Below are positions 8,036 through 16,422 of a DNA stretch of 64,000 bases, in pieces. The DNA is taken from positions 151,692 through 215,691 of the forward strand of contig DATNDR010000079.1 of assembly GCA_035606945.1 (NCBI GenBank). The letters run 5' to 3'. Origin of the DNA: GCA-003244245 sp035606945. GTDB taxonomy: Bacteria > Actinomycetota > Actinomycetes > Mycobacteriales > Pseudonocardiaceae. Under the pieces are notes generated by a model. The model was not told where the DNA came from. It did no database searches and was given only the letters and a program-made list of their open reading frames with translations. Position numbers and translations under genes: made by a program. Each line of letters starts with the position of its first letter. Position 1 is the first letter of the stretch.

Positions 8036-8122
8036 GTAGTCCCACACCGACTCCTGACCCGGGCCGACCGGCTCGCGCCGACCGCCGAAACTGGCCGGGC
8101 CGGCGGCCCCCTTCTTCCTCAT
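8036..8122 (-). pseudogene. Truncated 5' end of DUF427 gene (att-like right copy)
   Basis: From ATG at 8122 the minus strand encodes 29 residues ending PVGPGQESVWDY, after which homology to DUF427 stops abruptly. The last 36 bases (8036-8071) match 5455-5490 of the intact gene at 35 positions. This looks like the original 5' end of the DUF427 gene, cut off from its body by the 2.5-kb insertion. Confidence 0.75.
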
Positions 8123-8133
8123 TGGTTACCAAC

Positions 8134-8745
8134 CTAGTCTGCGCGGACCGGGCGGCCGAGAAAGGCGACGAGCCGGTCGATGGCGGGGGCGTCGTCGGCG
8201 ACGGGCTGGGCGGGGCCGAACCGTCCGGTGCGGGACACGGTGGCCATCTGTGCCCGAGAGAAGACCAGTGCCTGCTCGGCCAAGTCCTCGGGCAACTCCG
8301 CGGGTTGGCCGGTGGCTCGGGCGAGATCCCAGCCGTGAGCGAGCAGGTCAGTGATGCGCACGTGCAGCCACGCGGCGCCAGAGATAGTCCCAAGCGGGCC
8401 GTGGTATGCCCGCTCCACGGCGCCGGGCTGGTCGAAGCCGGCCTGCACCGCGGCGCTGGTGGCGCGATACGCGGCGGCGGGGTTGTCGCCGAGGTGATCG
8501 GCGCCGAGCTCGGGCGGCACCTGATCACGCAGTCGAGCGGCGAAGGCCAGGTTGACACCGACCAGATGGTTGACCAGGTCGTGCACGGTCCAGTCGGTGC
8601 ACGGGGTGGGCGCCGACCACTGGTCCTCTCGGATCCCGGCGATCAGATCACCGACGGCGCTCAGCGCTCGGGTGAGCTGCTCGACAGACGGTGGCGGCGG
8701 GGTCGGATGTGTCATCTCAGTGCCCATCAGCTCAGTGCTCGTCAA
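8134..8745 (-). CDS. TIGR03086-family (DinB/maleylpyruvate isomerase-like) protein
   Basis: About 200 residues of the four-helix DinB/MDMPI superfamily. TPCTDWTVHDLVNHLVGVN is the N-terminal hallmark and its His, with AHGWDLARATGQP near residue 145, supplies the usual metal ligands. These actinobacterial proteins are probably thiol-dependent enzymes, but the substrate is unknown. TTG at 8745 overlaps the stop of the DUF1697 gene; ATG 8727 or 8715 would also serve. It reads towards the interrupted DUF427 gene. Confidence 0.85.
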   Translation of the reverse strand: MTSTELMGTEMTHPTPPPPSVEQLTRALSAVGDLIAGIREDQWSAPTPCTDWTVHDLVNHLVGVNLAFAARLRDQVPPELGADHLGDNPAAAYRATSAAVQAGFDQPGAVERAYHGPLGTISGAAWLHVRITDLLAHGWDLARATGQPAELPEDLAEQALVFSRAQMATVSRTGRFGPAQPVADDAPAIDRLVAFLGRPVRAD

Positions 8746-9110
8746 GGCCGGCGCACGGCCAGCAACCTCGTCACGGTGGCCCAGTTAGGCATCGTCGCTG
8801 AGCCCCCGGGGGCGAGTGGGCCGCCGGTCCGGGCCAGTTGGGCAGCCAGCTCGCTACGTCCGACGCCGTCCGGGGTATGCAGGAACACTGTGCGGCCGAC
8901 GATTGTCGCCTCGTCGCGGCTGCCCTCATCCGGATAGGGATTATCGGCGCCCACCTGCGACAGCTCCTGCCGGGACAGCACGCGTTCGAGGGCAGCGGCG
9001 ATCGTGGCGGTATCGGTCTCGACGCTGCTGAACACCACGTTGCCGCTTTGGATGTAGGTCGCCACATCGGTGTGTGCCAGCGACGTGACGACCGCGCGCA
9101 GGTCGGTCAT
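8742..9110 (-). pseudogene. DUF1697 protein, N-terminally truncated
   Basis: The frame matches DUF1697 from MTDLRAVVTSLAHTDVATYI through QSGNVVFSS and TPDGVGRSELAAQL to ATMPNWATVTRLL. Family members begin with about 15 further residues (a LRGINVGG-type strand) which are not encoded upstream in any frame. The ATG at 9110 gives 122 residues against the usual roughly 175. It may be a decaying gene or a short variant; the family's function is unknown. Confidence 0.6.
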
Positions 9111-9223
9111 CGCAACCGAGCATCCGTGGCGTGACTGCGAGGGCGGTGATCTCGCCGCGGAAACCGAGGATGTGGCGGGCGTAGTCGACGAGAAACGCCC
9201 CGCCGGCAGCTCACCGGCACCGA

Positions 9224-9796
9224 TTAGTTCAATACTGGATCGGCGGGGTAGGTGGCCAGCAGCGCTAAGGGCAGGCCCTGGCGGCGCAGGATCCGGCTCC
9301 ACAGGTCGGTGCCGGTCGGTGCCAGCACGTCCTCGGGCAACGCCGGGACCACCACCCAGTCCCCACGGTTGACCTCAGCGGCCAGCTGGCCTGGGGACCA
9401 GCCCGCGTATCCGGCGAACACCCGCAGTCCACGCAGTCGCGGTGCCAGCAGATCCGGATCGGCATCCAGGTCGACCAGGGCCAGCGAGCCGCGGACCTTG
9501 ATCATGCCTTCGGTGCGGTCGGCGTCTACCCCAGCGGGCAATGCGGCCACGCATAGCGCGGCGCGTTGCTGCATCGGCCCCCCGACGTACAGCGCGCGCG
9601 GCACCGTGGCCAGCGGGCTCCACAACGGCAACACGTCGCGCACCGCCACGTCGCTGGGCCGGTTGAGCACCACACCGAGCGTACCCGCGGGCTGGTGCTC
9701 GATGATCAGTACTACGGTGCGGTGAAAGTTGGGATCCCGCAGCCCGGGGGCGGCGACCAGTGCCGAACCCGATTCCACTACGTCCACTGCGTTCAC
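9224..9796 (-). CDS. YqgE/AlgH (UPF0301) family protein
   Basis: About 190 residues with LVAAPGLRDPNFHRTVVLI at the N-terminus and GTLGVVLNRPSD, then VFAGYAGWSPGQLAAEV, all conserved in UPF0301. The function is unknown despite wide distribution. GGGTGAG abuts the GTG at 9796 and is better spaced for the GTG at 9787. It is divergent from the MFS gene, sharing an 83-base promoter region. Confidence 0.93.
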   Translation of the reverse strand: MNAVDVVESGSALVAAPGLRDPNFHRTVVLIIEHQPAGTLGVVLNRPSDVAVRDVLPLWSPLATVPRALYVGGPMQQRAALCVAALPAGVDADRTEGMIKVRGSLALVDLDADPDLLAPRLRGLRVFAGYAGWSPGQLAAEVNRGDWVVVPALPEDVLAPTGTDLWSRILRRQGLPLALLATYPADPVLN

Positions 9797-9879
9797 CTCA
9801 CCCGTTCGCTCGTCTGTTCATGGTCTCGCATGTCACATGGGTCACACCAGAGCGAACGAGACCGTTAGCCTGCATCCTC

Positions 9880-11205
9880 GTGACCCCGCCGCACATCGAG
9901 TCGCGAATCGAAGTTCCCGCCAGGGCTGCCGACCGGCTCGGTTTCCGGCGACTCATGGGCAATCCCGGATTCGGGCGCTTGCTGACCTCCCGGTTCGCCG
10001 CGCAGTGGGGCGACGGCGCCTTCCAGGCCGGTCTGGGCGGGGCCGTGCTGTTCAATCCGGAACGGGCGGCCACCCCGATGGCGATCGCGGCCGGACTTGC
10101 CGTGTTACTGCTGCCGTACTCGCTGGTGGGTCCGTTCACCGGGGCGCTGCTGGACCGCTGGGACCGGCGCCGGATCCTGGTCGTGGCAAACCTGCTGCGT
10201 GGTGTGCCGATCGTGCTGGTGGCGCTCGCGGTCGGAGTGGGGATGGCCGGCCCGGCGCTATACCTGGGAGCGCTGGTGGTAACCGGGCTGAGCCGGTTCG
10301 TGCTGGCCGGGCTGTCCGCGGCGCTGCCGCACGTCGCGGCCCCGCAGCAGCTGGTGCATGCCAACGCGCTGGCCGCCACCGTCGGCTCGGCGGTCACCGT
10401 GGCGGGCGGGGTCAGCGCCATCGGCCTGCGCGCGCTGATCGGTTCTGGCAACACCGGGTCAGCCTGGGTGACGGCCAGCGCCGTGCTGGGCTCGGTGGTC
10501 GCAGCGGTAGCCGCAACCGGCTTTCGTCGCGGCCAGCTGGGTCCTGATCACACCAACGTGCCTGTCCCCGCCGTGGTGTCCCACGGGTTGCGCGACGGTG
10601 TGGCCGCGGCGGCTCGGGTACCCACTGTCGCCGCCGGCCTGACAGCGTTGCTCGCACACCGGCTGTCGTTCGGCGTGGCGAGCCTGGTGGCGTTGCTGCT
10701 CTATCGCAACTCCTTCGCCTCTCATGGGCTACTGCGCGCCGGGCTGTCCGGAGTTTGCGAACTGCTCATCGCCGGGGCGGCCGGATTGCTGCTGGCGGCG
10801 GTGCTCACCCCCCCGCTGGTGGCCCGCTTCGGCCGGCAACACACCGTGCGGGGAGCGTTGGTGGTGGCCGGAATAGCGGTCCTGGTACTCGGCCTACCAA
10901 TGATCATGTCGACGATCCTGGCGGCGGCGTTCGTGCTGTCGACTGCCGGCCAGGTGGTGAAATTGAGCCTGGACGCCACCGTGCAGGCCGATGTCTCAGA
11001 CAACGCGCGGGGCCGGGTCTTCGCGCTCTATGACACCGTGTTCAACGTCGGCTACGTGCTGGCCGTTGCCGTGGCCGCCACGGTGGTACCCGCCGATGGC
11101 CGCGACGGCGACCTACTGCTGTTCCCCGCCGCCATCTACTTCGTCGCCGCGCTCCTGCACGCCCTCATCGCGGCCCCACCCCGACATGTCTCCATATCGG
11201 GGTAA
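9880..11205 (+). CDS. MFS transporter
   Basis: A 441-residue membrane protein with about 12 transmembrane segments and the MFS loop motif LLDRWDRRRILV after helix 2. The substrate is unknown. GTG at 9880 lies 9 bases after a TTAGCCT -10 box, so the mRNA is probably leaderless. The C-terminal residues RHVSISG are encoded by the first unit of a palindromic repeat (11178-11203), and the gene overlaps the convergent idi by 93 bases. Confidence 0.88.
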   Translation: MTPPHIESRIEVPARAADRLGFRRLMGNPGFGRLLTSRFAAQWGDGAFQAGLGGAVLFNPERAATPMAIAAGLAVLLLPYSLVGPFTGALLDRWDRRRILVVANLLRGVPIVLVALAVGVGMAGPALYLGALVVTGLSRFVLAGLSAALPHVAAPQQLVHANALAATVGSAVTVAGGVSAIGLRALIGSGNTGSAWVTASAVLGSVVAAVAATGFRRGQLGPDHTNVPVPAVVSHGLRDGVAAAARVPTVAAGLTALLAHRLSFGVASLVALLLYRNSFASHGLLRAGLSGVCELLIAGAAGLLLAAVLTPPLVARFGRQHTVRGALVVAGIAVLVLGLPMIMSTILAAAFVLSTAGQVVKLSLDATVQADVSDNARGRVFALYDTVFNVGYVLAVAVAATVVPADGRDGDLLLFPAAIYFVAALLHALIAAPPRHVSISG

Positions 11206-11829
11206 AACCGGCCCTTCTGACCCCGATATGTCTCCATGTCGGGGTGGGTGGGCGGCGGCGAGGAGTGGGATTTGCAGAGCGGACCAGGGGCTGAGGGTCC
11301 ACGGGGCGGTGTCGGCGACAGCGACGACAGCCGGCCAGGACGCCCAGTGGTATTCGAGTACTTCGGTGGGATCGGGGTCCGGTTCACCGTCGGCACTGCC
11401 TACCAGGACGGGGCAGAACTCGTTTTCGACCACCCCGTCCGGCGCCACCACCCGGTAACGGAATTCGGGCAGGACCACCTCCGCGCGGGTCAGCCGCAGC
11501 CCCAGCTCATCGGCCAGCCGCCGGGCCGCCGCGTCGGTGACGTGTTCATCAGGTAGCGGATGCCCGCAGCAGGTATTGGTCCACACCCCGGGCCAGGTCC
11601 GCTTGCTGATGGCGCGGCGGGTCATCAATACCCGGCCGGAGCTGTCGAAGATGTAGCAGGAGAAACCCCGGTGCAGCGGCGTCTGCGCGTGGTGGACCTG
11701 CGACTTCGGCAGTTGCCCGATCGGGCGGTGACTCTCGTCGAGCAGGACGACCAGCGCCTCGTCGGCAGGCACGACGGCGCGAGTCATCGAACCGTCAGAT
11801 CGCGGAGTAGCACCATCCTGATGGCTCAT
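11113..11829 (-). CDS. idi: Isopentenyl-diphosphate delta-isomerase, type I
   Basis: Interconverts IPP and DMAPP in isoprenoid synthesis. HHAQTPLHRGFSCYIFD, WTNTCCGHP with the catalytic Cys, and the Nudix-like RRLADELGL are all present, as is ENEFCPVL with the catalytic Glu. ATG at 11829 follows GAAGGAC. The usual end is near residue 195; here about 42 more residues (PRHGDISGS to LPRYGDMSGW and beyond) are read from two palindromic repeat units that lie over the 3' end of the convergent MFS gene. Confidence 0.93.
   Translation of the reverse strand: MSHQDGATPRSDGSMTRAVVPADEALVVLLDESHRPIGQLPKSQVHHAQTPLHRGFSCYIFDSSGRVLMTRRAISKRTWPGVWTNTCCGHPLPDEHVTDAAARRLADELGLRLTRAEVVLPEFRYRVVAPDGVVENEFCPVLVGSADGEPDPDPTEVLEYHWASWPAVVAVADTAPWTLSPWSALQIPLLAAAHPPRHGDISGSEGPVLPRYGDMSGWGRDEGVQERGDEVDGGGEQQ
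11178..11245. repeat. Palindromic repeat, family A, two units
   Basis: Units at 11178-11203 and 11220-11245 follow the pattern ACCCCGAYATG, four bases, CATRTCGGGGT, each forming an 11-bp hairpin with a TCTC loop. Further units lie at 27385-27407, 28398-28421 and 28438-28462. All sit at gene ends, two of the three loci between convergent genes, so they may act as bidirectional terminators or mRNA 3' stabilisers. Confidence 0.85.
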
Positions 11830-12008
11830 GGAGACGGTGTCCTTCCGGTACCGGCCAGCGCTGAGCACTGGTGCTTTCCGAACCAGTGTGGCAGGCAGCC
11901 TTGCACGCGCTGCAACAACTGAGCTGATCACCGAGATCGATCACGGGCATTCCCGCTGCATCCCGGCTAGACAGGTCTGGCCGTACGAGCAGGGCGACCC
12001 TGCCACCG

Positions 12009-13490
12009 TTACCCGGGGAGGTTGTCCCGAGCCCAGCGGCGCAGCTCGGCCTCAGCGTCCTCGCGGGACAGCGGGCCGCGGTCCAAGCGCAGCTCCTTGA
12101 GATGCCGCCAGGCGCGGCCGACGTCCGGACCGGGCTTCAGTCCGAGCAGCTGCATGATCTCGTTACCGTCGAGGTCCGGCCGCACCGCGGCCAGGTCCTC
12201 CTCGGCGCGGATTCGGTCGATGCGCCGTTCCAGCTCGTCGTAGGCGCGCTGTAAGGCCAGCGCCTTGCGACGGTTGCGGGTGGTGCAGTCGGCGCGGACC
12301 AGCTTGTGCAGGCGCGGCAGTAACGCGCCTGCGTCAGTGACATAGCGACGCACCGCCGAGTCGGTCCACTCACCGCCGCCGTAGCCGTGGAACCGCAGGT
12401 GCAGAAAGACCAGCTGGGCGACGTCCTCGATGACGTGGGTGGGGTAGCGCAGCGCGCGCAGCCGCTTGCGGACCATCTTGGCGCCCACCACCTCGTGATG
12501 GTGAAAGCTCACCCCACCGCCGGCCTCGTGGCGGCGGGTAGCCGGCTTACCGATGTCGTGCAGCAGCGCGGCCAGCCGTAGCACCAGATCGGGCTCGCCG
12601 CCCTCCAGCGCGATCGCCTGGTCGAGCACCGTCAACGAGTGCGTGTAGACGTCCTTGTGCTGGTGGTGTTCGTCGATCTCCAGGCGCATCGCGGGGACCT
12701 CGGGCAGCACGTAGGCGGCCAGCCCGGTGTCCACCATCAGCTCGACCCCGGACCGCGGGTCGGCCCCCAGCATGAGCTTGGACAACTCCGCAGCGACTCG
12801 TTCAGCGGTGATCCGGCTGATCTCGCCCGCCATCGCAGCCAGCGCCGCCCGGACCCGGGGCGCGAGGGTAAAGCCGAGCTGGGAGACGAACCGGGCCGCC
12901 CGCAGCATCCGCAGCGGGTCGTCGGCGAAGGATTCGGCCGGGGTAGCAGGGGTATCCAGCTCACGACGAGCCAGCGCGGCCATCCCGCCGTGCGGGTCGA
13001 CGAACCGGCCGTGGTCTTTCAACGGTAGCTGGACGGCCATCGCGTTGACCGTGAAATCCCGCCGGGCCAGGTCGTCCTCCACGGTGTCACCGAAGACGAC
13101 CTCCGGGTTGCGGGATACCCGGTCGTAGCGGTCGGCCCGGTAGGTGGTGATCTCGCACTGGATGCCGTCCTTCGACGCGCCGACGGTGCCGAAGGCGATG
13201 CCGGTATCCCACACCGCGTCCGCCCAGCCACGTAGGATCGCCGCGATCGCGTCCGGCCGCGCGTCGGTGGTGAAGTCCAGGTCACGGCCGCCGGCAATCA
13301 GACCGCCGGCGGAGCCGGCAATCAGACGGCTGCCCAGCCGGCCGAGCAGGGCGTCCCGCACGCTGCCCCCCACCAGATACAGCGAGTGACCAGCGGCACT
13401 GAACCGGGCGGCCAGCTCATCAGCCACCGGCGCGATCCGCACCAGCTCCACAACAGCATTCTGCTGCGCCCGACCCACCCCAACCGACAC
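12009..13490 (-). CDS. cca: CCA-adding tRNA nucleotidyltransferase
   Basis: Adds or repairs the 3' CCA of tRNAs. The nucleotidyltransferase core shows GGSVRDALLG and DLDFTTDARPD, then RRDFTVNAMAV; an HD domain follows (LLHDIGKPATRR, with FHHHE). Between GRLG and DLDF sit about 16 extra residues (SRLIAGSAGGLIAGGR), encoded by a repeated GCCGGCAATCAGAC motif; mycobacterial PcnA is contiguous here. GTG at 13490 lies 9 bases after TAGGCT, so leaderless. It is divergent from the Nudix gene, as Rv3907c-Rv3908 are. Confidence 0.94.
   Translation of the reverse strand: MSVGVGRAQQNAVVELVRIAPVADELAARFSAAGHSLYLVGGSVRDALLGRLGSRLIAGSAGGLIAGGRDLDFTTDARPDAIAAILRGWADAVWDTGIAFGTVGASKDGIQCEITTYRADRYDRVSRNPEVVFGDTVEDDLARRDFTVNAMAVQLPLKDHGRFVDPHGGMAALARRELDTPATPAESFADDPLRMLRAARFVSQLGFTLAPRVRAALAAMAGEISRITAERVAAELSKLMLGADPRSGVELMVDTGLAAYVLPEVPAMRLEIDEHHQHKDVYTHSLTVLDQAIALEGGEPDLVLRLAALLHDIGKPATRRHEAGGGVSFHHHEVVGAKMVRKRLRALRYPTHVIEDVAQLVFLHLRFHGYGGGEWTDSAVRRYVTDAGALLPRLHKLVRADCTTRNRRKALALQRAYDELERRIDRIRAEEDLAAVRPDLDGNEIMQLLGLKPGPDVGRAWRHLKELRLDRGPLSREDAEAELRRWARDNLPG
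13290..13327. repeat. Direct repeat inside cca (family C)
   Basis: GCCGGCAATCAGAC occurs at 13290-13303 and 13314-13327, and with one change at 20304-20317 beside the acetyltransferase gene. In cca it encodes the residues inserted into the nucleotidyltransferase core. Confidence 0.6.
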
Positions 13491-13574
13491 GAGGAGCGAG
13501 CCTAACGGGTAGCACCGCAGGCGGACGACCCCGCTGAGACGGTAGCCAGGCGGCGGCGCCTATACCATCAGGTC

Positions 13575-14090
13575 ATGCCCTCGTCCTCCAACAAGTCCGG
13601 TCGCGGCAAGGGCACCCATAAGCCAACTAGTCAGGGCAACGGGAAACGCCGGGCGCCGCGGATGCGGACCGTGGCCGAAACGTCGGCGGGTGGGCTGGTA
13701 GTGGATACCGCAACCGGGCACGCGGCGGTGATCGGTCGGCTGGACCGTCGCGGTAGGTTGCTGTGGTCACTACCGAAGGGTCACGTCGAGCAGGGCGAGA
13801 CAGTGGAGCAGGCTGCGGTGCGTGAGGTCGCCGAGGAGACCGGGATCGACAGCGCCGTGGTGGCCGCCCTGGGCAGCATTGACTACTGGTTCGTCGCTGA
13901 AGACCGCCGCATTCACAAGACGGTGCACCATTTCCTGCTGCGCGCGGTCGGCGGCAAGCTGTCCGATGCCGATTACGAGGTTGCGGAGGTGGCCTGGGTG
14001 CCGCTGGCTGACCTGCCGGCACGGTTGGCCTACGCCGATGAGCGCCGCCTCGTGCAGCGCGCCACCACGATGCTCGCGGACTCAGCTTGA
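13575..14090 (+). CDS. Nudix hydrolase (MutT4-like)
   Basis: A 171-residue Nudix protein with the full box GHVEQGETVEQAAVREVAEE followed by TGI. The first 30 residues are basic and disordered. Position between cca and the DUF6049 gene matches Rv3908 (mutT4) of Mycobacterium. The substrate is not determined by sequence. The ATG follows TACCAT by six bases, so translation is probably leaderless. The stop codon lies in a 15-bp tandem duplication (14086-14115). Confidence 0.92.
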   Translation: MPSSSNKSGRGKGTHKPTSQGNGKRRAPRMRTVAETSAGGLVVDTATGHAAVIGRLDRRGRLLWSLPKGHVEQGETVEQAAVREVAEETGIDSAVVAALGSIDYWFVAEDRRIHKTVHHFLLRAVGGKLSDADYEVAEVAWVPLADLPARLAYADERRLVQRATTMLADSA

Positions 14091-14115
14091 TCACCTCGGG
14101 CTTGATCACCTCGGG
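14086..14115. repeat. 15-bp tandem duplication at mutT4-like stop
   Basis: CTTGATCACCTCGGG occurs twice head to tail. The first copy contains the Nudix gene's TGA; the second forms the leader of the next gene. Confidence 0.8.
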
Positions 14116-14130
14116 CGTGAGGCCCCGCGG

Positions 14131-16419
14131 GTGACACCCCGGCTGTCCCGCGGCGCCGCAGCCATCCTGGTGGCGGTCCTGGGATTGCTGATCGCCGGTG
14201 TCCTTCCCGGCGTCGCGGTGGGGCAGACCCTGCAACCACCACCGCGCCCGAACACGCTGGCCCGGCTGGAGCTGTCCGATCTGTCACCCCGGGTGGTGAC
14301 CGTCACCAGCGCGCCGGTGCTGCGGGTGATCGGCCGGGTGGTCAACGTCGGTGACCACCCGATCAGCCAGCTGCAGATCCGGTTGCAGCGCGACGAGGCC
14401 GTGAACTCCGACGAGGCGGTCACCCGGGCCATCCAAGGCGACGCGGAGGCGCCGCACGTCACCCGATTCCAACCGGTAGCTGGTGATCTCGCCCCCGGGC
14501 GCAGCAGCCCGTTTCAGCTTGACGTGCCGCTGGTTGGCGGACCGGATCTGGATTCCTTGCAGATCACCAACCCGGGCGTGTATCCCCTGCTGATCAACCT
14601 CAACGGCAAGCCGGACGTCGGCGGGATGACGCGGCTGGCGTCGGTTCCGCTGCTGTTGCCCGTGCTCGGCATTCCCCCCGCCAACGCGGGGTCTGCGCCC
14701 GGCCCGGTGTGGCACCGGCCACCGCAGCCGGCCCCCCTGACCATCATGTGGCCATTGGCCGCGACGCCCGAGCGGTTACCGACCGGGCCCGGGGAACCGA
14801 TCCTGCTCCGCAGTGACCGTGCCGGAACGGATCCATTGGCCGCTGAGATCGCTCCTGGTGGGCGGCTGGATGGCTTGCTCGGTGCCCTCGAACAAGCGGT
14901 GCCGCCGGGATCACCGCTGGCTGCGGCGGTGTGCGTCGCGGTGGACCCGCTACTGCTGGAGACCCTCGATGAGATGAGCCGGGGCTACCAGGTATCCGAC
15001 CCCCGCGGAATCACCGAGGGCACCGGTGCGCGGGATGCCCGTAGCTGGCTCGATCGACTCCGCGCCGCGGTCCAGGGTCGCTGCGTGCTGCCGCTGCCCT
15101 ACGCCGACACGGACCTGGTGGCCCTGTCCCGGGCCGGGCTCACCGACCTGGAGGCGCTGGCGACCAGTACCGGCGCGCGCCTGGTGGGCGATCTGCTCGG
15201 GGTGCAGCCGCTCACCGGCGTGGCCTGGCCGCTAGGGGAGATGCTCGACGAGCGCACGCTGGCCGACCTCACCACGCTCCAGACGCACGCCGTGCTGCTG
15301 GATCCGCGTACTCTCGCGCCGCAGCCACTGCCCCCGCGCGACGTCGTCGGCCTGGTAGGTGGCTCCTCAAGTACCGCCAACCCCGGCGCAGTGGTTCCCG
15401 GCAGCCGCGACAGCGCCGTGGGGCTGCTCGTCGATCCGCTGCTGACCAGCACGATGACCAGCACGACGACGTTCCCGGTGACGAACTCCCCGGCAATGAA
15501 CTCGCTGTCGACTCAAGACGGGATCGGTGCACTGGTGTACCGGGCCGCCAGTGGCCGGGGAATCCTGCTGGTGCCCCCGCGCCGCTGGCAGGTCCGCGGG
15601 ACCGACGCCACGGCTCTCGTGGCGACTGCAAGGCAGCTGCTCGACGCCGGCTTCGTCACGCCTCGCGAGCTGCCGGCGCTGGCCGCCACCCGGGCCGCCA
15701 CCGGCTCCGCCGCCGCAGTCACCTACCCACCGCAAGCCATCGCCGAGGAGATCCCCTACCAGGTCACGTCGGAGATCCAACGCGATCGAGATGTGCTGCG
15801 CGACCTCCAGGTGGCCACTGTCCTGGATCCGGCAGCGAACCTGCGGCCGGCCAGCCTGCTCGATCCGCTGCGCCTGGGGCTGCTGCGGGCGGTATCCACG
15901 GCGTGGCGCGACACGCCCACCCGCGCCGCCCAGCTGACCGCAGAACAGAGCAGCCAGCTGGATGAGTTGCGTCGATCGGTACGCATCGTCGAGCCACCCG
16001 GTCCGTACAGCCTGGCGGCGTCGGATTCCCCGCTGCTGATCACGGTGAGCAACGAACTGCCGGTCGGGGTGCAGGTGGCGCTGAACCTGTCGGAGACCGC
16101 CGGGTTGCGGGCCGGAGCCGTCGGGCTACAGCTGGTGCCGGCCCACAGCACCAGGCAGCTGGTCATTCCGGCCAAAGTCAGCCGAGCCGGCCAGTTCAGC
16201 ATCGACGCCCGGCTGAGTACCGCAGGCGGCACGCCGCTCGGCGAACCGAGCACCCTCCAACTGCGCTCCACCGCATTCGGTCGGGTTACAGTCGCGCTCA
16301 CTGCGGGCGCCGGAGCCTTGCTGGTGTTGCTGGTGGCCCGCCGAATCGTGCGCCGAATACGGCCCCTGGTACGTCCCCTAGGACGCCGCAGCGCACGCAT
16401 GACACGGGAAGCCAGGTGA
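14131..16419 (+). CDS. DUF6049 family secreted/membrane protein (Rv3909-like)
   Basis: About 762 residues. An N-terminal signal segment (AAAILVAVLGLLIAGVLPG) leads to a large extracytoplasmic region with PRVVTVTSAPVLRVIGRVVN near the start, a central region resembling a polysaccharide-deacetylase-like barrel, and an Ig-like C-terminal domain before one transmembrane helix (VALTAGAGALLVLLVARRIV) and a basic tail. It occupies the Rv3909 position, between mutT4 and murJ, and ends 4 bases before murJ. A role in envelope assembly is inferred only from this conserved linkage. GTG 14131 precedes the signal segment. Confidence 0.85.
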   Translation: MTPRLSRGAAAILVAVLGLLIAGVLPGVAVGQTLQPPPRPNTLARLELSDLSPRVVTVTSAPVLRVIGRVVNVGDHPISQLQIRLQRDEAVNSDEAVTRAIQGDAEAPHVTRFQPVAGDLAPGRSSPFQLDVPLVGGPDLDSLQITNPGVYPLLINLNGKPDVGGMTRLASVPLLLPVLGIPPANAGSAPGPVWHRPPQPAPLTIMWPLAATPERLPTGPGEPILLRSDRAGTDPLAAEIAPGGRLDGLLGALEQAVPPGSPLAAAVCVAVDPLLLETLDEMSRGYQVSDPRGITEGTGARDARSWLDRLRAAVQGRCVLPLPYADTDLVALSRAGLTDLEALATSTGARLVGDLLGVQPLTGVAWPLGEMLDERTLADLTTLQTHAVLLDPRTLAPQPLPPRDVVGLVGGSSSTANPGAVVPGSRDSAVGLLVDPLLTSTMTSTTTFPVTNSPAMNSLSTQDGIGALVYRAASGRGILLVPPRRWQVRGTDATALVATARQLLDAGFVTPRELPALAATRAATGSAAAVTYPPQAIAEEIPYQVTSEIQRDRDVLRDLQVATVLDPAANLRPASLLDPLRLGLLRAVSTAWRDTPTRAAQLTAEQSSQLDELRRSVRIVEPPGPYSLAASDSPLLITVSNELPVGVQVALNLSETAGLRAGAVGLQLVPAHSTRQLVIPAKVSRAGQFSIDARLSTAGGTPLGEPSTLQLRSTAFGRVTVALTAGAGALLVLLVARRIVRRIRPLVRPLGRRSARMTREAR

Positions 16420-16422
16420 CGT

